Part shown: piece after piece, positions 25,838 through 33,638 of the stretch
Numbering within the stretch: the stretch's first letter is position 1
Layout of the letters: each line of letters starts with the position of its first letter
Assembly (NCBI GenBank): GCA_024331095.1
Contig: JANDJE010000002.1
Coordinates: 119,441 to 183,440, forward strand
Direction: 5' to 3'
Length of the DNA stretch: 64,000 nucleotides
Source of the DNA: Nitrospira sp.
GTDB lineage: Bacteria; Nitrospirota; Nitrospiria; Nitrospirales; Nitrospiraceae
The notes under the pieces: model-generated
The model's database searches: none
What the model saw: the letters and a program-made list of their open reading frames with translations, nothing else
What the model was told of the DNA's origin: nothing
Position numbers and translations under genes: made by a program

Positions 25838-27141
25838 GACACCCGCTTGGCCAAGCCGATCAAGTCTTCAACCGACGACGGCAATGGGGCCGGCTGATCA
25901 ATATCCTGCCGCAAATAGGCGTTGATGGAGTCCTGCGCGCGGACGGCGCGATCAAGCGCCTTGTTCGCGCCTTCTTTATAAGCGCCCACCAGAATGAGAT
26001 CCTCGGACTGCCTGTAGCGGGCGACCAACTCCAACAGGCTCCCGGCTGCTTCCCGATGCTCCCGCCCGACGATGTCGCGCATGACACGACTGGTACTCTG
26101 GAGCAGATCGATCGCCGGGAAGTGATTGCGCGCGGCCAAGGCGCGTGAGAGCACGATATGGCCGTCGAGGATGGATCGAGCGGCGTCGGCCACCGGATCG
26201 GTCAGGTCGTCTCCGTCGACCAACACCGTGTACAACCCGGTAATCGCGCCTGGTCCCGGCCCTGTGCCGACGCGCTCCAACAGTTTCGGCAGCAGGGCGA
26301 ACACGGAAGGCGTATAGCCTTTGGTCGTCGGCGGCTCCCCGATCGCCAGGCCGACCTCCCGCTGGCTGTAGGCCAAGCGCGTGAGGGAATCCATCAACAA
26401 CAGCACCTGCTTGCCCGCGTCGCGAAAGTATTCCGCGATGGCGGTCGCCACCAACGCGGCGCGCAGACGAACCAGCGGGGCTTGATCGGACGTCGCCACC
26501 ACGACGACCGACCGCCGGAGCGCCTCGTCCCCCAAATCCCGCTCCAGGAATTCCTTGACCTCGCGCCCACGCTCGCCGATGAGGGCGATGACGTTCACGT
26601 CGGCCTTGGTGTAGCGGCTGATCATTCCGAGCAGAACGCTCTTACCGACGCCGGCCCCAGAAAAGATGCCCATCTTCTGCCCTTGGCCGCAGGTGAGAAA
26701 GCCGTTGATGGCGCGGATGCCGAGATCCAAAGGCGCCCGGATGCGCGCGCGCCGGAGCGGGCTCGGGGGAGCGGCGTAGAGCGGATACCGTTCCATGGTC
26801 CGGAGATCTCCTTGGTCGTCGAGCGGGCGACCGAGCCCGTCAAGGATCCGCCCCAACAAACCGGGCCCCACGGGAACGGTGGGAACGCGACCGGTCATGG
26901 CGATCAAACTGCCCGGTCCGATTCCGCGCATCTCTCCCAGCGGCATCAGCAGGATGCGATCGCCGCGAAAACCGACCACTTCGGCGGCGACCGGCTGTTC
27001 GCCGTGCCCCGTGCTGATCTCGCACAGCTCGCCGACCGTGGTCGCCGAACCGTAACCTTCGATGACGATGCCGACCGCCTGGACGACTCGCCCGGCGACG
27101 GAGACGGGATCGACGCGATCAAGGGCGGCGCTCAGATTCAT
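25834..27141 (-). CDS. fliI: Flagellum-specific export ATPase FliI
   Basis: FliI (435 aa; enteric 456) is the hexameric ATPase of the flagellar export apparatus, related to F1-beta. It has Walker A GAGVGKSVLLG, the following ALIGERGREVKEFLERDLG, Walker B VLLLMDSLTRLAYSQREVG and the DECD-like region LGEPPTTKGYTPSVF-type (IGEPPTTKGYTPSVFALLP). The C-terminus has the FliJ-contacting helical domain. The first ten residues (MNLSAALDRVD) are shorter than the enteric FliH-binding N-terminus. It overlaps fliH by 23 bases. Confidence 0.98.
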   Translation of the reverse strand: MNLSAALDRVDPVSVAGRVVQAVGIVIEGYGSATTVGELCEISTGHGEQPVAAEVVGFRGDRILLMPLGEMRGIGPGSLIAMTGRVPTVPVGPGLLGRILDGLGRPLDDQGDLRTMERYPLYAAPPSPLRRARIRAPLDLGIRAINGFLTCGQGQKMGIFSGAGVGKSVLLGMISRYTKADVNVIALIGERGREVKEFLERDLGDEALRRSVVVVATSDQAPLVRLRAALVATAIAEYFRDAGKQVLLLMDSLTRLAYSQREVGLAIGEPPTTKGYTPSVFALLPKLLERVGTGPGPGAITGLYTVLVDGDDLTDPVADAARSILDGHIVLSRALAARNHFPAIDLLQSTSRVMRDIVGREHREAAGSLLELVARYRQSEDLILVGAYKEGANKALDRAVRAQDSINAYLRQDIDQPAPLPSSVEDLIGLAKRVS

Positions 27142-28162
27142 GGGCGATCCTGTTTTTCAAGGCGGTCCCCAAGCGGAACAACTGGGTGTCCAACGACGCG
27201 TCGATCACGTGCGTGGCGGTATGGAGCAGGCAGCTCCCGCGCGGTATCGCGGCGACAGGCTCGATCTTCAGGTTCAGTTCGACGTCGCGCCGCCCGGCCA
27301 GATCGGCTTGGGCTTCCGTGAGCGCCGGGACGTCGGCCGGATGGACGTGGACGACGACCGAGCCGGAGTCCGGAACCGCCTCCAGCGCGGCTTTCGTTTG
27401 CGCGACGATTTGATCCTTGCAACGCTCGGCCGACTCGCGCAGCACCTTGGTCGCGATGTGAAACGCGAGCGACGCGACTTCGTCTTCAAACGCGGCGCGC
27501 AGCGACGCCCGCGCCTCGTCGAACTTGCGCGCGGCGTCGACCAGCACGGCGTGCTCGCGGCGACAACGCTCTTCGGCGCGCCGCGCTCCCTCTTCAAGGC
27601 CTCGCTCGAATTCCGTGGGTCCTTCGTCCTCGGGCGGCCCCCCCTCGTCATCGAACGCCTGAAACGGCGAATCGGAGAGCCGGACCGCTCCGGATCGAAT
27701 GGCGGCTTGCTTCACCACGGACTCTTCGGCGCGCAGTCGACGGCGCTCCAGCAACCGGCGCGCGGTTTCCAAGACCGTTTCGCGGCGCATGGGTTTCATC
27801 AAAAAGTCCGCCGCTCCCGCCTTCATGGCGCGAACCGCCAGTTCGACCGTCGCCACGCCCGTCATCACGACTCCGCTGATCCGATAGTCGATCGTCAACG
27901 CCTCTTCCAGTACCGCAAGGCCGTCGCGCCCCGGCATCGCCACATCCACGATCAAGAGATCCGGAGGCGCCTGTTTCACCATAGCGACGGCGTCGTCGGC
28001 CGAGGAGGCGACTCGAACGGACACCGCTTCGGGACGAAACCATTCCAGAAACAACCGGCGGATCGATTCTTCATCGTCGACCACGAGGATCGACCCGTGG
28101 AGCCGCGGCCGGCCCGGGCGCCCCCGATAGACCGACGCCGATGCGCGAGACCCGACTCCCAT
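27119..28162 (-). CDS. fliH: FliH export-ATPase regulator with fused N-terminal receiver (REC) domain
   Basis: This 347-aa protein combines two parts. Residues about 24-140 form a CheY-like receiver with every key residue: acidic pair D29-D30 (ILVVDDEE), phospho-acceptor D73 (LLIVDVAMPG), T101 (VVMTG) and K123 (LMKPM). Residues about 185-347 form a FliH: a Glu/Arg-rich coiled coil (ERGLEEGARRAEERCRREHA), then FEDEVASLAFHIATKVLRES and a C-terminal domain with VVVHVHPADVPAL. FliH is the FliI stator, normally about 235 aa without a receiver. The ATG at 28162 abuts the fliG stop and follows GAGGAG. No Met occurs after residue 125, so a separate FliH from an internal ATG is not possible. It implies phosphorylation control of export, which is inference. 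Confidence 0.9.
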   Translation of the reverse strand: MGVGSRASASVYRGRPGRPRLHGSILVVDDEESIRRLFLEWFRPEAVSVRVASSADDAVAMVKQAPPDLLIVDVAMPGRDGLAVLEEALTIDYRISGVVMTGVATVELAVRAMKAGAADFLMKPMRRETVLETARRLLERRRLRAEESVVKQAAIRSGAVRLSDSPFQAFDDEGGPPEDEGPTEFERGLEEGARRAEERCRREHAVLVDAARKFDEARASLRAAFEDEVASLAFHIATKVLRESAERCKDQIVAQTKAALEAVPDSGSVVVHVHPADVPALTEAQADLAGRRDVELNLKIEPVAAIPRGSCLLHTATHVIDASLDTQLFRLGTALKNRIAHESERRP

Positions 28163-29155
28163 CTACACCAACTCCTCGCCCGCGCCGGCGACGACGATTC
28201 GGCCTTCCTCTTCCAACTTTCTGCACACCTTCAAAATGTTCTGCTGCGCTTTCTCGACGTCCGCCACCCGAACGGGTCCCTTCGACTCCATGTCGTCCTT
28301 GAGCATGTCGGCGGCGCGGCTGGACATGTTTTTGAAGAATTTGTCCCTCACGTCCGGACCGGCTCCTCGAAGGGCGAGCGGGAGATCTTCTTTGCTGACT
28401 TCCTTGAGCAGTTCCTGGATTCCGCGATCGTCCACCTTGACCAAATCATCGAAGACGAACATGAGAGCCCGGATGGTGTCCGCCAACGGTTGGTTCTTCT
28501 CGGCGATCTTCGCCATGATGGTGTTTTCGGTGGCCTTGTCCATACGCGCGAGAATGTCGGCGACCACTTCGGCCCCGCCGATGTTCTGAGCGCCCAGGCC
28601 CTTGCTGGTCAGCAAGGTCTCCTGGAGGCTGTCGCTCAGTTCCTCCAGAATCTCCGGCTGCACGTCTTCCATGGTCGCCAGCCGCAACGCGACGTCGTCC
28701 CGGAGATGTTCCGGCAACGCCGCGAGCACCTGCCCGGCCTGATCGCTTTCGAGATGCGCGAGAATGACGGCCACCGTTTGAGGATGCTCCACCTTCAACA
28801 TGTGCACGAGAGTCTTGACGTCCACCCAGCGAAGAGCCTCCAATCCCGGATAGTTTTTCTTCGTCATGGTCTCGATGATGCGAGCCGCTTTTTCCGGTCC
28901 CAGAGCCTTGATGAGGATGTTCTTGATAAACTCCTTCCCCTGAAATTGGACCTCTCCGCGGGCGCTCATGGCCTTGAAATCGGCGATGACCTGATCCTCC
29001 TCTTCCTTGGAAATCTGCGCCGCCTGCTGCATGAAACCGCCCAGTTTTTTGATCTCTTTGGGATCGAGCTGTTTCATGACCTGCGCCGCGGCGTCCTCGC
29101 CGATGGCGCGAAGAAGAATGACCGATTTCTGCTCGCCCGTCAGATTCCTTGCCAT
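28163..29155 (-). CDS. fliG: Flagellar motor switch protein FliG
   Basis: FliG (330 aa; enteric 331) links the MS-ring to the C-ring and carries the torque helix. The N-terminal domain MARNLTGEQKSVILLRAIGE binds FliF. The middle domain contains the EHPQTVAVILAHL motif (VEHPQTVAVILAHLESDQAG). The C-terminal domain has VFDDLVKVDDRGIQELLKEV, KNMSSRAADMLKDDMESKGP, with the conserved charged residues that meet MotA. It follows fliF by 15 bases and ends one base before fliH. Confidence 0.98.
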   Translation of the reverse strand: MARNLTGEQKSVILLRAIGEDAAAQVMKQLDPKEIKKLGGFMQQAAQISKEEEDQVIADFKAMSARGEVQFQGKEFIKNILIKALGPEKAARIIETMTKKNYPGLEALRWVDVKTLVHMLKVEHPQTVAVILAHLESDQAGQVLAALPEHLRDDVALRLATMEDVQPEILEELSDSLQETLLTSKGLGAQNIGGAEVVADILARMDKATENTIMAKIAEKNQPLADTIRALMFVFDDLVKVDDRGIQELLKEVSKEDLPLALRGAGPDVRDKFFKNMSSRAADMLKDDMESKGPVRVADVEKAQQNILKVCRKLEEEGRIVVAGAGEELV

Positions 29156-29170
29156 TTCGACTCGCCATCG

Positions 29171-30754
29171 CTATCCATTCGCCGACGAACTCTTGAGCCA
29201 CTGTTTGACGACCACGGCCGTCGCGTCGGGGTTCTTTCTGGCCATGTCGATGATCTGAGTACGGTCAAGGATCTCCGCCGGCTTGGGTTCCGCTCCGCCG
29301 ACGGGGGCCGGCAGCGTCGGCCCCTGAGCCTTGGCCTCCTCCGATCGACCGGCGCCTCCGCCGAGCATGCCGAGCAAGGGACGGACGACGAAGAAGAGAA
29401 TCATGAAAAAGAGGAGCGCCCCGACGCCGTAGCGCACGTACGGCAGCCACCATTTCCAGGCATCCGCCGTCGCGTCGACGCCTCCCGTTTGCAGTTCCTC
29501 CGTCCCCAAATCGAACTGCACGTTGGTGACCTGCACCTGATCCTGGCGCTCTTCCGAGAACCCCATCGCTTTCTTCACGATCTCTTCGATCCGCTTCATT
29601 TCTTCCTCGGAACGCGGGATGTACTTTCGCACCGCCCCCGCTTGATCGGCTCCCGCCGCTTCTCCCTCTCCGGCCGGCGGCGCCCCGTAGGTTCCATCCA
29701 CCAGCACGGCCACCGACAACTGTCGGATGATCCCGACGGGCTCGACGATTTTCGAGACCACGCGACTGATTTCATAGTTGACGGTCTCGTTCTTCGTCTG
29801 GCTGCTGCTTGAGCTGGTCTGTGCCGGCTCCGGTTCCACTCCCGGCGGAACGTTCGACTGGACTCCCGGCACGCCGCCGACCGTTCCGTTGGTGCCGCTC
29901 GTTTTCTCCTGGCCCCGCTGCTCGCTTCTGACCACCTGCCCGTTCGGATCGAATCGTTCTTCCGTGGTTTCGATTTTGCGAAAATCGATGACGCTCGACA
30001 CGCGCACCACGGCTTTGTTCTGCCCGACGATCCGTTCCAACATCGTTTGAATACGGGTTTCGATGTCCTTTTCGACGGTGCGCTGGTATTCAAGCTGCGA
30101 GCTCGTCAATCCGATGGTTTCGTCCGCCATCGAACCCGACAAGAGACGTCCGTGCCCGTCGACGACGGTCACGTCCCTGGCCTGCAACCCCTCGACGCTG
30201 CTGGACACCAAATGGACGACGCCCTGCACCTGCGCTTTGCTCAACATGTAGCCGTTGCGGAGGGACAGCACGACGGACGCGCGCGCCCTCTCCTGCTCGT
30301 TGGCGAACAACCGCCGTTCCGGAATCGCCAGGTGAACGCGGGCCCGCTCGACCTCCGGCATTTGGGCGATCGTCCTGGCCAGTTCGCCCTGCAGCGCCCT
30401 CCGATAATTGAGCTTTTGCACGAATTCCGACATGCCGATCGACGTGCGGTCGAAGATCTCGTAGCCGACCCCTCCGCCGTGCGGCAGCCCCTGCGTCGCC
30501 AATTGGAGCCGGAGTTCGTGGACCTGCGAGCTGGGGACCAGCACGGTCGTCCCCCCGCCGGCCGTTTCGTACGGTACTTTGGCTTCCTTGAGCTTGTCGA
30601 GGATCGCCGCCGCGTCCTCGCCGGTCAGGTTCGTGAACAGCACCTGCATGTCCGGCTGCTGGGTCCACAGCGCCACGGCGATGAGCACCGCCACGGAACC
30701 GGCCAGGGCCACGAGTACGACCATGCGCTGATTGATGGAAAACTGCGAAAACAT
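29171..30754 (-). CDS. fliF: Flagellar MS-ring protein FliF
   Basis: FliF (527 aa) builds the MS-ring, the base of the flagellum. It has an N-terminal helix (MVVLVALAGSVAVLIAVALW), a large periplasmic part with ring-building motifs (LTGEDAAAILDKLKEAKVPY, RRALQGELARTIAQMPEVER), a Gly/Pro/Ser-rich stretch and a second helix (YGVGALLFFMILFFVVRPLL) at about 445-465. The short cytoplasmic C-terminus ends MARKNPDATAVVVKQWLKSS, the FliG-binding tail. The length matches the family (about 550). Confidence 0.98.
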   Translation of the reverse strand: MFSQFSINQRMVVLVALAGSVAVLIAVALWTQQPDMQVLFTNLTGEDAAAILDKLKEAKVPYETAGGGTTVLVPSSQVHELRLQLATQGLPHGGGVGYEIFDRTSIGMSEFVQKLNYRRALQGELARTIAQMPEVERARVHLAIPERRLFANEQERARASVVLSLRNGYMLSKAQVQGVVHLVSSSVEGLQARDVTVVDGHGRLLSGSMADETIGLTSSQLEYQRTVEKDIETRIQTMLERIVGQNKAVVRVSSVIDFRKIETTEERFDPNGQVVRSEQRGQEKTSGTNGTVGGVPGVQSNVPPGVEPEPAQTSSSSSQTKNETVNYEISRVVSKIVEPVGIIRQLSVAVLVDGTYGAPPAGEGEAAGADQAGAVRKYIPRSEEEMKRIEEIVKKAMGFSEERQDQVQVTNVQFDLGTEELQTGGVDATADAWKWWLPYVRYGVGALLFFMILFFVVRPLLGMLGGGAGRSEEAKAQGPTLPAPVGGAEPKPAEILDRTQIIDMARKNPDATAVVVKQWLKSSSANG

Positions 30755-30786
30755 CGGAGTCGCTTGCTTTCCTTACGTTCGCGCGG

Positions 30787-31092
30787 TCACACTTGCATCC
30801 GCTGGATCTCTTCGTAGGCCGCGATCAGTTTGTTTCTGATTTGCATCATGAGCTGAAACGATACGTCGGCCTGTTGGAGCGCGACCATCGCGCGATGAAT
30901 GTCCTGCGACTCTCCCGTCATGAGCGCGTCGACGGCCCGACCGGCTTGAAGCTGCGCGTCGTTGACTTGTCCGATGGCCTGTTTGAGCGAATCCATGAAT
31001 CCCGGCGACTCGACCGTTCCCGTCGTCTGACCGACCGACGGCGCGCCGACGGATGATGCGATCGATTGCCCGATGCCCGAAACTTCCTTCAT
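30787..31092 (-). CDS. fliE: Flagellar hook-basal body adaptor FliE
   Basis: FliE (101 aa; enteric 104) joins the MS-ring to the rod and is the first exported substrate. The sequence GFMDSLKQAIGQVNDAQLQA, the TGESQDIHRAMVALQQADVS motif and MQIRNKLIAAYEEIQRMQV at the C-terminus are typical. The ATG at 31092 follows GGGAGGT; a longer same-frame reading that crosses flgC is not supported. It lies 2 bases after flgC and 32 before fliF. Confidence 0.96.
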   Translation of the reverse strand: MKEVSGIGQSIASSVGAPSVGQTTGTVESPGFMDSLKQAIGQVNDAQLQAGRAVDALMTGESQDIHRAMVALQQADVSFQLMMQIRNKLIAAYEEIQRMQV

Positions 31093-31094
31093 CG

Positions 31095-31544
31095 CTACCT
31101 CCCGATCTCCAAGGCCTTGTTCCACATGGCTCGCGTCGCGTTGATCGCCTGCACGTTCGCCTCGTAGGCCCGCGACGCGCCGATCATGTTGACCATTTCC
31201 TCCAACACGTTCACGTTGGGAAGGCGAACGAACCCCTTGTCGTCGGCGTCCGGATGATGGGGGTCGTACACTTGATGACCCGGTTTGCGGTCCTCCACCA
31301 CTCTGGCGACCGCCACGCCGTCCAACGCATGGGCGCCCGAGCCGACCGCGATCCGCCGGAACGTTCGGTCGAACGGACCGCTCATCGGAATCGATCGGAA
31401 CACGACGTCCCGCCGCTTGTACGGCCCTCCGCCCGGCGTTTGCGTGGACTGGGCGTTGGCCAGATTGCTGGCAATGACGTTGAGACGACGCCGCTGCGCG
31501 TCCATGCCGGAAACGGAGACGGCCAGACTGTCCATCAATTCCAT
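31095..31544 (-). CDS. flgC: Flagellar proximal rod protein FlgC
   Basis: FlgC (149 aa; enteric 134) is a rod protein. It has the N-terminal rod signature MDSLAVSVSGMDAQRRRLNV, IASNLANAQSTQTPGGGPYK and the FlgC-specific KPGHQVYDPHHPDADDKGFV, then VLEEMVNMIGASRAYEANVQ and a short C-terminal helix. It lies 89 bases after flgB and just before fliE, the canonical flgB-flgC-fliE order. Confidence 0.97.
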   Translation of the reverse strand: MELMDSLAVSVSGMDAQRRRLNVIASNLANAQSTQTPGGGPYKRRDVVFRSIPMSGPFDRTFRRIAVGSGAHALDGVAVARVVEDRKPGHQVYDPHHPDADDKGFVRLPNVNVLEEMVNMIGASRAYEANVQAINATRAMWNKALEIGR

Positions 31545-31633
31545 CGCGCACCTCCACCCATGCGGTTAAGATTCAAGCAGGCGCATTGCCCCAGAAAGAC
31601 GACTCCGAACTCCTCCGACGCCCGGCGAACGTT

Positions 31634-32044
31634 TCAGCGCCCCTCACGAACGGCGTTGAGCAACGCCTGGAACTTTCTGGCCAGGATCGTCGCGGCGGCA
31701 TTGTACTGCATGACGTTGTCCGAGAGTTTCGCCATCTCCAGCTCCAAATTGACCGAGTTGTCGTCAAGCGGAAGATCTCCCGCCGGCACTTCGCTGAGCT
31801 TGCCGGTCACGGCTCCGAACCCCCGCCCTCCCGAAAGGCCGAAGTGGCGGGCATGGGTGGCCGCCAAGACCACCGGCAAACGGCCCCGATGCGCCGATCG
31901 CAGTTGATCGAGAAAGCTCAACTCCGCGGCTCGGTATCCCGGCGTTTCCTCATTGGCCAAGTTGGAAGCGATCACCCGCTGCCGCTCGCTGCGAAGGTCC
32001 AACGTCCGTTCCAACAATTGCATGGTTCGGTCAAAGATGGTCAT
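31634..32044 (-). CDS. flgB: Flagellar proximal rod protein FlgB
   Basis: FlgB (136 aa; enteric 138) is a rod protein. It begins MTIFDRTMQLLERTLDLRSE with RQRVIASNLANEETPGYRAA and ends MQYNAAATILARKFQALLNA, as the family does. The ATG at 32044 follows GGAGGTGTGC; an upstream Gly/Arg-rich extension has no support. It is the first gene of the flgB-to-motE unit and has a sigma-54 element 63 bases upstream. Confidence 0.97.
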   Translation of the reverse strand: MTIFDRTMQLLERTLDLRSERQRVIASNLANEETPGYRAAELSFLDQLRSAHRGRLPVVLAATHARHFGLSGGRGFGAVTGKLSEVPAGDLPLDDNSVNLELEMAKLSDNVMQYNAAATILARKFQALLNAVREGR

Positions 32045-32106
32045 GCACACCTCCGTTGTGACACCGCCTCGGCCGCCTCCCGAACGTTCCGGGCCGCTCA
32101 GGCCGA

Positions 32107-32122
32107 TGCAACCTCGATGCCG
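32107..32122 (-). promoter_or_regulatory. Sigma-54 promoter upstream of flgB
   Basis: Minus-strand CGGCATCGAGGTTGCA keeps GGCA at -24 and TTGCA at -12 with correct spacing; the first T is C and CG reads TC. It lies 63 bases before the flgB ATG. A short inverted repeat GGCAATTTTTGCC (32204-32216), about 85 bases further upstream, could be an activator site or the end of the preceding regulator transcript. Confidence 0.72.
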
Positions 32123-32222
32123 TCCGGTCCGGCCGTACCGTGCGCCCGAATCGATCGCAGCCGACGTTCCGGACACGTCCCGGCCGATGCGATTTTTCCC
32201 ACCGGCAATTTTTGCCCATCGT

Positions 32223-33638
32223 TTAGGGCGACGGAATCTGCGCGGACCTTCCCCCGTCTCGATATTCGCGCAGCTTGTTCCGCAGGGTCCGAATGCTGAT
32301 CCCCAGCTCTTTCGCGGCGCGCGTCCGATTGTCGTTCACGCGAGCGAGCGTCTTGAAAATCAAGTCCCGTTCCATTTCCCACAATGATCCGTTGGCCGAC
32401 GGCCGGTCGGCCTGGATCGGAGCGGGCGCCGATTCAGGCACGCCGCGAACGTCGACCAGACAATGTTCCGGCAAGATAGGCCCGTCACCGGCCAGCAGAG
32501 CGGCCCGCTCGATGACGTTTTCCAACTCGCGCACGTTGCCCTTCCAAGGCAGGCGCTGCAAATACGCCAAGGTGCCGTCGGGCAGCGTCGGCCGGGCGGT
32601 TCCATTTCTCGCCGCCGCCCGCTCCGCAAAATGTCTCGCCAGCATCGGAATGTCGCCGGGGCGCTCCCTGAGCGGAGGGATGGTGACGGGGAATACGTTC
32701 AACCTGTAGTACAGATCTTCCCGAAATCGATTCTGTTCCACCTCATGATGGAGCGATCGGTTCGTCGTGGCGATCACGCGGATGTTGACCGGCACCGGCT
32801 CGCGTCCGCCGACTCGGTCGACCTCGCGCTCTTGAAGCACCCGCAGGAGTTTGGCTTGCAACCCCAACGTCATTTCCCCGATTTCGTCCAGCAACAACGT
32901 GCCGGTATGGGCCATTTCAAATTTGCCGATTTTTCTGATCACCGCCCCGGTGAACGCGCCCCGCTCGTGCCCGAACAATTCGCTCTCCAACAAACCGTCG
33001 GGCAAGGCCGCGCAATTCACCGCGATGAAGGGCCGATGGGCGCGGGGACTTCGGCTGTGAATGAAGCGGGCCAACAGTTCTTTGCCGGTTCCGCTTTCTC
33101 CGTTGATCAAGACCGTGGCCTGGCTGGAGGCGATATGTTCGACCGTGCTCAACAGCCGGATCATGCCGGGATCCTGCGTCAGAATCGCCCGACTGTCCGG
33201 CGTCCCCGCCGACGCCGCCGCTCCGATCTCCCTTCCTTCCTTGAGATTCATGATCATCCGCGCCAGAAGATCCATCGAAAAGGGCTTCATCAAATAGTCG
33301 CTCGCGCCCAGTTTCATGGCCTCGACGGCGGTTTCCACGCTGCCGTAGGCCGTCATCAACACGATCGACGTCTGCGGCGCGCGGCGTTTGATCTCTTTGA
33401 CCAACTCCAGCCCGGTCATGCGGGGCATCTTGAGGTCGGTCAAGACCAGCCAGGGACGGAATCGCGCGACCCGCTCGACGGCGTCGGCGCCGTCGAGCGC
33501 TCCTTGCACGGCAAACCCCAGTCGTCGCACGGACTCCACGAGCGCGGCGCGCATGGACGAATCGTCGTCCACGACCAACACGCCTTCGCCGACGTTCGAC
33601 GGGTCCGTTCCCTGTTCGTCCGTTTGGCACTCAATCAT
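32223..33638 (-). CDS. Sigma-54-dependent response regulator, FleR/FlrC-like
   Basis: This 471-aa NtrC-family activator has three parts. Residues 18-130 are a receiver with D24-D26 and phospho-acceptor D68 (LVLTDLK). About 155-390 is an AAA+ domain with Walker A GESGTGKE at 180-187 and the sigma-54 contact loop GAFTGA at 227-232. The C-terminus is a Fis-type helix-turn-helix (RTRAAKELGISIRTLRNKLR). It overlaps the kinase gene by 8 bases, so the two are a pair. Placement directly before flgB, next to four RpoN-type flagellar promoters, suggests it activates rod/hook genes as FleR/FlrC does; that is inference. The ATG at 33638 follows GGAGGG. Confidence 0.88.
   Translation of the reverse strand: MIECQTDEQGTDPSNVGEGVLVVDDDSSMRAALVESVRRLGFAVQGALDGADAVERVARFRPWLVLTDLKMPRMTGLELVKEIKRRAPQTSIVLMTAYGSVETAVEAMKLGASDYLMKPFSMDLLARMIMNLKEGREIGAAASAGTPDSRAILTQDPGMIRLLSTVEHIASSQATVLINGESGTGKELLARFIHSRSPRAHRPFIAVNCAALPDGLLESELFGHERGAFTGAVIRKIGKFEMAHTGTLLLDEIGEMTLGLQAKLLRVLQEREVDRVGGREPVPVNIRVIATTNRSLHHEVEQNRFREDLYYRLNVFPVTIPPLRERPGDIPMLARHFAERAAARNGTARPTLPDGTLAYLQRLPWKGNVRELENVIERAALLAGDGPILPEHCLVDVRGVPESAPAPIQADRPSANGSLWEMERDLIFKTLARVNDNRTRAAKELGISIRTLRNKLREYRDGGRSAQIPSP

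Noticed and set aside
27062..29812. A 916-codon plus-strand open frame
   Set aside because: It lies antisense to fliI, fliH, fliG and fliF, whose products have unmistakable motifs; its translation is Arg/His-rich with no family features. It reflects GC-biased third positions.
32204..32216. Short palindrome GGCAATTTTTGCC as a definite activator-binding site
   Set aside because: It is as likely to be part of the 3' end of the regulator transcript; it is not shared with the other flagellar promoters.
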